Positions 58,650-64,000 of a DNA stretch of 64,000 nt are shown in pieces. The DNA is from JBBRNH01 sp038230415 (GTDB lineage Bacteria; Bacteroidota; Bacteroidia; Cytophagales; Spirosomataceae). Numbering within the stretch: the first letter of the stretch is position 1; every line of letters begins with the position of its first letter. Made by a program: the position numbers and the translations under genes. The notes under the pieces are model-generated. The model worked only from the letters and a program-made list of their open reading frames with translations. It did not search any database and had not been told where the DNA came from. The DNA lies in assembly GCA_038230415.1 (NCBI GenBank), contig JBBRNH010000001.1, positions 62,001-126,000 on the forward strand, in the 5' to 3' direction.

Positions 58650-59270
58650 TCAACCCGGTAGTTGTGTCGCCAGAAACATCGCCACATCCTCCGGCGTGTC
58701 TAAGTCCACTGCGCCGTTGGCAAACGGAATCGTAGCGCAGTCGTGAGCGTATTTCATCATCAGGGGCTTGGCTCCCCGGTCGCCGGTCAGGGTCAGGAGT
58801 TCGTTAAAGTAATAAGCTGAAAACAAAGCCGGTACGCCCACCTGACCGGCATATTCACAACCCACGATTCCCTTGCCCGATTCGGCAAAAACGGCCAAAA
58901 TCCGGCGTAGTAATTCCGGTGATACGTGCGGCTGATCGGTCAGCAGCGTCAGCACCGCATCCAGACCAGGCGCATCACGGAGCAACGTGGAGAGACCAAC
59001 CCGCACCGACGAAGCCATGCCCGTTTGCCAGTCGGGGTTATGCATTACCGCCACCGTAGGGGGTAAGCCGATGAGTTCGGGAGCGATTTTCTCCTGATTG
59101 CCGCCCGTCACCACCACAATGGGCAGCGGTTTGTCCGGCGTTTCGGTCAGTGCCATAGCCGCCAACAGCGTTCGTTTCAGCAGCGTTTGCCCCTGATAAA
59201 CAATCAATTGTTTAGGATTTCCGCCCATGCGGGTCGAGGCTCCGGCGGCTAAAATGATAATACCGATCAT
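58650..59270 (-). CDS. MobA-like NTP transferase (nucleotidyltransferase family)
   Basis: A 206-residue nucleotidyltransferase of the MobA/MocA type. IILAAGASTRMGGNPKQLI is the N-terminal nucleotide-binding loop, and LLTDQPHVSPELL carries the conserved metal-binding Asp. VGCEYAGQVGVPALFS and the C-terminal AVDLDTPEDVAMFL complete the fold. The closest named relatives are CTP:molybdopterin cytidylyltransferases. No xanthine-dehydrogenase-type gene is in the window to support that, so the exact substrate is left open. The start is the ATG at 59270. Confidence 0.9.
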   Translation of the reverse strand: MIGIIILAAGASTRMGGNPKQLIVYQGQTLLKRTLLAAMALTETPDKPLPIVVVTGGNQEKIAPELIGLPPTVAVMHNPDWQTGMASSVRVGLSTLLRDAPGLDAVLTLLTDQPHVSPELLRRILAVFAESGKGIVGCEYAGQVGVPALFSAYYFNELLTLTGDRGAKPLMMKYAHDCATIPFANGAVDLDTPEDVAMFLATQLPG

Positions 59271-59287
59271 AAACGTAACAGGGCGGC

Positions 59288-59734
59288 CTACTCACAGGCC
59301 CGGCGGGTGTCAATAATGCCCTGAATTTTCCAGACACCGCTTTGTCGCACGAGCGTGAAGGCATTGGCTCCACAGTGCTGTCGTTTGCCGTTGTAGTAAA
59401 ATTCGTAGGGAGTCCAGGCCGTAGCCAAGTCACCATCAACGTGGATGGTGGTGGCGGTCAGCCGTTCATCGAGTGCGCCCTTCGGGGCTTTCCCCACTGA
59501 CCGGGCAAAGTTGGCAATCTGTTCATTGTGCACCGAGACTATACCCTGTTTGTTTTCAACGGTTTGCAGGGTGGCCCCCGGCAGAAACGCCGACAGTACG
59601 GCCACTGAATCGCTGGCTTTCATACCGGCAAACAACTGGGCAATCGGTACGCGGACAGCGGCATCGTCGGGCGAGGTTTGGGCCAGAACCGGGGCAGCAA
59701 CGGCCAGCAGCAGGCAGTAGAGAAAGTGTTTCAT
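59288..59734 (-). CDS. Exported NTF2/SnoaL-like protein
   Basis: A 148-residue protein with a signal peptide (MKHFLYCLLLAVAAPVLAQ) and a single NTF2-like (SnoaL/DUF4440) domain. The helical start VRVPIAQLFAGMKASDSVAV, FLPGATLQTV, and the strands DGDLATAWTPYEFYYNGK and GANAFTLVRQSGVWKIQGI are typical. Such domains bind small ligands or act as simple enzymes. It lies 17 bp upstream of the MobA-like gene on the same strand, so they may share a transcript, but no functional link is apparent. Confidence 0.88.
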   Translation of the reverse strand: MKHFLYCLLLAVAAPVLAQTSPDDAAVRVPIAQLFAGMKASDSVAVLSAFLPGATLQTVENKQGIVSVHNEQIANFARSVGKAPKGALDERLTATTIHVDGDLATAWTPYEFYYNGKRQHCGANAFTLVRQSGVWKIQGIIDTRRACE

Positions 59735-59742
59735 TTTTAAAG

Positions 59743-60678
59743 TCAGGGTTTGATTTGTTTGCGAAGGTCAGCTACGAAACCGACCGATACATCGGCAAAG
59801 CGGGCAATCTCTTCATCGGTAAACGTAGAGCCTTCGAGGAGGTTGGTTACGAACAGGGTGTCTCGGTTTAATTTTGCCAGTTCAAATCCTATTTTCAGTC
59901 CTTTCTTCTCGCCTTTCCGTTCGCCGAGTTTTTCGGCGCGATACAGTAAATATTCTTCGATTCCCATTGTCTGTCGTCGGTCTGTGAGTTTATCGTATTC
60001 GTCCTCAAAAATAACGCCTGTTTCGGGCTTTTTGAAACGAATATAACTTTTCAGGAAATTCATTAGCACCCTGATTTTGTCTTTCGGGAATGGCTTTGCC
60101 AGTAACCGCCTTGCCAGATCAATCTTCAGTGTTAATAACTCGCTTTCGTTGATTTTCTTCTTCTTCAGGGCTGTCAACACTGTCAGAATCACCGCAGCAA
60201 ACGGGTTGGGATTAGCATCGAGCAGGTCAGCATCCTGATCGAGAACTTTGTAGCTATTGAACCGATACATCAAAGTCGTTCCGTAAAATGACTGCTCGAA
60301 CACCGCCGGGCGAAATGTTTTCTGATCGTCGGTCAAAATGGCAAAGGCCGTAATTGGCTGCTCGTAGCGGTCGAAGATGCGCGAGAAGTACGTGAACATT
60401 CGCTTCTCAAATGTGGTGTCCGTGTAGCCCTGCACTTCCACGTGCACTAAAAACCATTGTTCTGCGCCCAATTTGGTAAACACTTTCACGAGTTTATCAA
60501 TGTGCTTCGGTTTGAACTCATCGCCCTGAGCCGGGAATAGCTGTTCCAGTTCTTTATCCAAAAACGCAAACCCTCGCTCCATATCGAAAAGGTCATCGGC
60601 ATTAGGGATAAAGAAGCGCAAAAAATCATCAAAAATATCTTCCAGGATAGCTTTCCACAAAGAATCGTCACGGCTCAT
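59743..60678 (-). CDS. Rpn-like PD-(D/E)XK nuclease/transposase-family protein
   Basis: A cytosolic protein of 311 residues resembling the Rpn/transposase_31 group of PD-(D/E)XK proteins. The N-terminal part contains LEDIFDDFLRFFIP and, later, FLVHVEVQGYTDTTFEKRMF with the E-x-Q motif, the core nuclease strand in this family. A helical C-terminus (ERKGEKKGLKIGFELAKL) ends in a segment resembling the usual small DUF4351-like helix. The ATG at 60678 (MSRDDSLWKAIL) is preferred to one 30 codons upstream that would reach into the gcvP promoter region. Rpn proteins stimulate recombination; activity here is not shown. Confidence 0.8.
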   Translation of the reverse strand: MSRDDSLWKAILEDIFDDFLRFFIPNADDLFDMERGFAFLDKELEQLFPAQGDEFKPKHIDKLVKVFTKLGAEQWFLVHVEVQGYTDTTFEKRMFTYFSRIFDRYEQPITAFAILTDDQKTFRPAVFEQSFYGTTLMYRFNSYKVLDQDADLLDANPNPFAAVILTVLTALKKKKINESELLTLKIDLARRLLAKPFPKDKIRVLMNFLKSYIRFKKPETGVIFEDEYDKLTDRRQTMGIEEYLLYRAEKLGERKGEKKGLKIGFELAKLNRDTLFVTNLLEGSTFTDEEIARFADVSVGFVADLRKQIKP

Positions 60679-60772
60679 GGCTGCAAGGTAAGCGAAAAAT
60701 GAAATTTCGCCACAAACTGCACCTTTTAGCCTATTTATGAGTTTAGTTTCAATCACGTGCTCCGCCAAAATA

Positions 60773-63676
60773 ATGAAGATACACTTCTCAAAAACCGATT
60801 TCTTTGAAGACCGCCATAACGGTCAGTTCGATGCCGATTTCCAGGAGATGCTCCGCGCCGTTGGCGTTGATTCGATTGACGAACTGATCGGGCAAACCGT
60901 ACCCGCCAACATCCGGCTGCCTCGCCCGCTCGACCTGCCCGCACCCAAAGGCGAGCATGAATTTCTGAGCGATTTCCGCAAACTCGCCAATCAGAACAAA
61001 GTCTTCAAATCATACATCGGGCAGGGTTATTACGACACGCTTACGCCCAATGTGATTCTCCGTAATATTCTCGAAAACCCGGCCTGGTACACAGCCTACA
61101 CGCCTTATCAGGCCGAAATTGCCCAGGGGCGGCTCGAAGCCCTGCTCAATTTCCAGACCGTTGTCTGCGATTTGACCGGGTTAGAAATCGCCAATGCATC
61201 GCTGCTTGACGAAGCCACCGCTGCCGCCGAAGCCATGCACCTGCTGCACGCCACCAAGCCCAATGGCAAGAAAACGGCCAATACATTCTTCGTCTCGAAA
61301 CACTGCCACCCCCAGACGATTGACCTGATGATTACCCGCGCCACGCCCGTTGGCATCACGGTTCTCATTGGCGACCACCGCAACGTTGACATCACCAATC
61401 CCGACCTGTTTGGGATGTTGCTGCAATATCCCGCTACCGATGGCGAGGTCTTTGATTACACCGATTTGATTGCCTCGGCCCACGAATTGGGCATCACCGT
61501 TGCCGTTGCTACCGATCTGCTGGCTCTGACCATGCTTACGTCGCCCGGCGAGATGGGTGCCGATGTTGTCGTTGGTTCGGCGCAGCGGTTTGGCGTTCCG
61601 ATGGGCTTCGGGGGGCCACACGCGGCATTTTTTGCTACCCGCGATGCCTACAAACGCCAGATTCCGGGTCGGTTGATTGGCATATCGGTAGATGCTCAGG
61701 GAAACCCTGCCCTCAGAATGGCCCTGCAAACCCGTGAGCAGCACATCCGGCGCGAAAAAGCTACGAGCAATATCTGCACGGCGCAGGTTTTGTTGTCAGT
61801 AATGGCGAGCAGCTACGCCGTCTATCACGGCCCGGAGCGGCTCCGCGCCATTGCCGAACGGACGCACGGACTAACCAAGCTCTTTGTTGCCGCGCTGCGC
61901 TGGAAAGGCCACGAGGTGCTGACCGAAAACTTTTTCGATACCGTCACCATCGTGGTTGATGATGTGGAATCGCTGAAAAAATCGGCCCGCGCCAGTGAAA
62001 TCAACCTGCGCTATTATGCCGACGAAGCCCGCGTTGGCGTATCGTTCGACGAAGCCAAAACAATGGCCGACGTTGCCGATTTACTCGATTTGTTCGGCAT
62101 AAACGTTGACCTGGAAGCCATTGCCGACACGCTCGAAATTACGTGGCCGGCGCGACTGATTCGACAAACGCCGTATCTGACGCACCCCGTTTTCAATACC
62201 CACCACACCGAACACGGGATGCTGCGGTATTTGAAATCGCTCGAAGAAAAAGACCTGTCGCTGGTTCATTCGATGATTGCGCTCGGTAGCTGTACCATGA
62301 AACTCAACGCCACCGCCGAGATGATTCCGGTAACGTGGCCGGCGTTTGGCCGGATGCACCCCTTCGCCCCAAAATCACAAACGCTTGGTTATCAGCAGAT
62401 TTTTGCCGACTTAAACGCCTGGCTTTGTGAGATTACGGGATTTGCGGCTATGTCATTGCAACCCAACTCCGGGGCGCAGGGCGAATACGCCGGGCTGATG
62501 ACGATTCGGAACTATCACCTCAGCCGGGGCGATAGCCACCGCAACGTGGCCCTGATTCCGCAATCGGCCCACGGCACCAACCCGGCCAGTGCGGTGATGG
62601 CGGGCATGACCGTGGTGATCGTAAACTGCGACGAACGCGGCAATATTGACGTGACTGACCTGCGGGCAAAAGCCGAAGCGAACAGCACGAATCTGTCGGC
62701 GTTGATGGTCACGTATCCGTCAACACACGGCGTTTTTGAAGAAAGTATTCAGGAAATCTGCGCCGTGATTCACCAGCACGGCGGGCAGGTATATATGGAC
62801 GGAGCGAACATGAACGCTCAGGTTGGGCTGACTTCTCCGGCGGCTATCGGGGCTGATGTGTGCCACCTGAACCTGCACAAAACGTTCTGCATTCCGCACG
62901 GCGGGGGCGGGCCGGGCATGGGGCCAATCGGCGTGGTGGCGCACCTGGCGGAGTTTTTGCCGGGCCACGTTACCGGAGCAAAAACGGAGAAAGGACAAGA
63001 TAGGCAAAACGGTTTCGGTGCGGTGTCGGCGGCACCCTACGGTTCGGCCAGCATCCTGACCATTTCTTACGCCTACATTGCCATGATGGGCGGTGAAGGA
63101 CTGACCAACGCTACCAAACGGGCGATTTTGAATGCGAACTACATCAAATCGCGGCTCGACGGGCATTACGATACGCTCTACACCGGCACCAATGGCCGGG
63201 CCGCCCACGAGATGATTATTGACTGCCGCCCGTTTAAAACCAATGCCGGTATCGAGGTCGAAGACATTGCCAAACGCCTGATGGACTACGGGTTCCACGC
63301 GCCAACGGTGTCGTTTCCGGTGGCCGGCACGATGATGATCGAGCCAACCGAATCAGAGTCAAAACCCGAACTTGACCGTTTTTGCGATGCCATGCTGGCA
63401 ATCCGTGATGAAATCCGGGAAGTAGAAACCGGCGCGGCAGACCGCCAGAATAACGTGCTGAAACACGCACCCCACACGGCTACCGTTGCCCTGTCTGATA
63501 CCTGGAACCGCCCGTACAGCCGCGAGAAAGCCGTTTATCCGTTGCCCGCCGTGCGAAGCCGCAAATTCTGGCCGAGTGTAAGCCGGATTGATTCGGCCTA
63601 CGGCGACCGGAACCTCGTTTGTTCGTGCGTCCCGACCGATGCCTACGCTGAGGTGGTAGCCGAAATGGTAGAGTAG
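60773..63676 (+). CDS. gcvP: Glycine dehydrogenase (decarboxylating), P-protein of the glycine cleavage system
   Basis: The PLP enzyme that decarboxylates glycine and passes the aminomethyl group to the H-protein. At 967 residues it has the fused alpha-beta form. The N-terminal half begins with FIGQGYYDTL-like sequence (YIGQGYYDTLTPNVILRNI). In the second half SLQPNSGAQGEYAGL and LNLHKTFCIPHGGGGPGMGP carry the cofactor site, with the PLP Lys at about residue 703. The ATG at 60773 (MKIHFSKTDFFEDRH) fits relatives better than one 12 codons upstream. gcvT and gcvH are not in the window. Only 94 bp separate it from the divergent Rpn-like gene. Confidence 0.97.
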   Translation: MKIHFSKTDFFEDRHNGQFDADFQEMLRAVGVDSIDELIGQTVPANIRLPRPLDLPAPKGEHEFLSDFRKLANQNKVFKSYIGQGYYDTLTPNVILRNILENPAWYTAYTPYQAEIAQGRLEALLNFQTVVCDLTGLEIANASLLDEATAAAEAMHLLHATKPNGKKTANTFFVSKHCHPQTIDLMITRATPVGITVLIGDHRNVDITNPDLFGMLLQYPATDGEVFDYTDLIASAHELGITVAVATDLLALTMLTSPGEMGADVVVGSAQRFGVPMGFGGPHAAFFATRDAYKRQIPGRLIGISVDAQGNPALRMALQTREQHIRREKATSNICTAQVLLSVMASSYAVYHGPERLRAIAERTHGLTKLFVAALRWKGHEVLTENFFDTVTIVVDDVESLKKSARASEINLRYYADEARVGVSFDEAKTMADVADLLDLFGINVDLEAIADTLEITWPARLIRQTPYLTHPVFNTHHTEHGMLRYLKSLEEKDLSLVHSMIALGSCTMKLNATAEMIPVTWPAFGRMHPFAPKSQTLGYQQIFADLNAWLCEITGFAAMSLQPNSGAQGEYAGLMTIRNYHLSRGDSHRNVALIPQSAHGTNPASAVMAGMTVVIVNCDERGNIDVTDLRAKAEANSTNLSALMVTYPSTHGVFEESIQEICAVIHQHGGQVYMDGANMNAQVGLTSPAAIGADVCHLNLHKTFCIPHGGGGPGMGPIGVVAHLAEFLPGHVTGAKTEKGQDRQNGFGAVSAAPYGSASILTISYAYIAMMGGEGLTNATKRAILNANYIKSRLDGHYDTLYTGTNGRAAHEMIIDCRPFKTNAGIEVEDIAKRLMDYGFHAPTVSFPVAGTMMIEPTESESKPELDRFCDAMLAIRDEIREVETGAADRQNNVLKHAPHTATVALSDTWNRPYSREKAVYPLPAVRSRKFWPSVSRIDSAYGDRNLVCSCVPTDAYAEVVAEMVE

Positions 63677-63700
63677 ATGTTCTCGCTTCTTGCTGATTTG

Positions 63701-63734
63701 ATAGCGCGGAAAGTAGTTTCCGCGCTATTTTTTT
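63701..63734 (+). terminator. Rho-independent terminator of gcvP
   Basis: A perfect 12-base stem (63701-63712 with 63717-63728) with a GTAG loop is followed by a run of seven T residues, 24 bp after the gcvP stop. Confidence 0.92.
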
Positions 63735-63822
63735 GTGGCTTAACGATGGGACTGATTTTATTACACGCTCAAAACCACCGCAACCGATTACGGGACACAC
63801 ACCCTCGTTGGCGGGGGTTTAC

Positions 63823-63999
63823 TCAAAAAAATGGCTGGTTGATTGGCCCAACGTAGCCCGCAGGTTGAGCATAAACATCGAGCCATCGTTGCAGATAAAA
63901 TCCAACATCGGGGTATAGCGTTAGGGTAGGCAAGTCACTGGCGGGTTTCCAGATAACGGCCAGCGCGGTTGTTTCGGCAGGGTTTAGAACAGGCTCGCC
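63823..63999 (-). CDS. C-terminal end of an unknown gene, truncated by the window edge
   Basis: On the minus strand an open frame enters from the window edge and reads 58 codons to a TGA at 63823, with plausible composition (ETTALAVIWKPASDLPTLTL, then YPDVGFYLQRWLDVYAQP). It converges on gcvP, and no competing gene exists in the roughly 145 bp between. I do not recognise the protein from this fragment; the start is outside the window. Confidence 0.5.
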   Translation of the reverse strand, partial: GEPVLNPAETTALAVIWKPASDLPTLTLYPDVGFYLQRWLDVYAQPAGYVGPINQPFF

Positions 64000-64000
64000 G

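Noticed and set aside
63733..63918. 61-codon open frame on the plus strand after gcvP
   Set aside because: It begins in the terminator region, has no homologous look and conflicts with the better minus-strand frame entering from the window edge.

Overview
The window looks like a chromosomal segment of a Cytophagales bacterium (Bacteroidota), most likely close to Spirosoma and relatives. The main clues are a SusC/SusD pair, lipoproteins with FG-GAP/VCBS repeats, a DUF1501/DUF1549/DUF1553 pair, a YtxJ-type bacillithiol protein, a DivIVA-like protein ending in GSFFDQI, a CusA-TolC fusion, frequent TTG starts and few Shine-Dalgarno sequences. I saw no rRNA, tRNA, CRISPR array, transposase or integrase. 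Coding density is high.

Layout. 1-5.0 kb: the end of a quinone-reductase-like gene, a Uma2 nuclease coupled to an AlkB alkane monooxygenase, an ExbB/ExbD proton-channel pair and an MscS channel. 5.0-6.3 kb: two PD-(D/E)XK-type singletons. 6.3-11.2 kb: a Tat-exported DUF1501 protein and a very large cytochrome-like DUF1549/LamG/DUF1553 lipoprotein. 11.5-15.9 kb: a four-gene operon with an McrB-like AAA+ ATPase, a RelB/RelE-type toxin-antitoxin pair and a DUF2357/PD-(D/E)XK (McrC-like) nuclease. This is the strongest candidate for an unusual defence system. 15.8-27.6 kb (minus strand): SusC, SusD and two 1,140-1,150 aa CRTAC1-like repeat lipoproteins. 27.9-35.4 kb: FAD/Fe-S oxidoreductase, HisIE, small membrane protein, TraB/GumN protein, PPK2, MsrA and a beta-barrel protein. 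35.5-38.3 kb: a compact operon of a LolA-like protein, YidD and two related repeat/membrane proteins.

38.4-49.6 kb holds mostly housekeeping genes: TM2 protein, prolyl oligopeptidase, a second RelE-type pair, NadD, guanylate kinase, an ECF sigma factor with zinc-binding anti-sigma factor, phosphopantetheinyl transferase, WD40 protein, DivIVA-like protein, FolB, YtxJ, Kdo transferase and RsgA. 49.6-56.7 kb (minus strand) is a metal-efflux cluster: His-rich exported protein, CusA fused to TolC, periplasmic adaptor and a VIT1/CCC1 transporter. 56.7-58.5 kb is an AT-richer islet of three poorly known genes, one of TIGR04255 type. The window closes with a MobA-like nucleotidyltransferase, an NTF2-like secreted protein, an Rpn-like nuclease, glycine dehydrogenase GcvP and a truncated unknown gene.

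A theme running through the window is the number of palindromic elements of roughly 75-140 bp. Several lie between genes. Three appear to be inserted in frame inside coding sequences: one in the FAD/Fe-S protein and two in the CusA-TolC protein. There they add low-complexity loops or linkers, much as palindromic elements do in Rickettsia.
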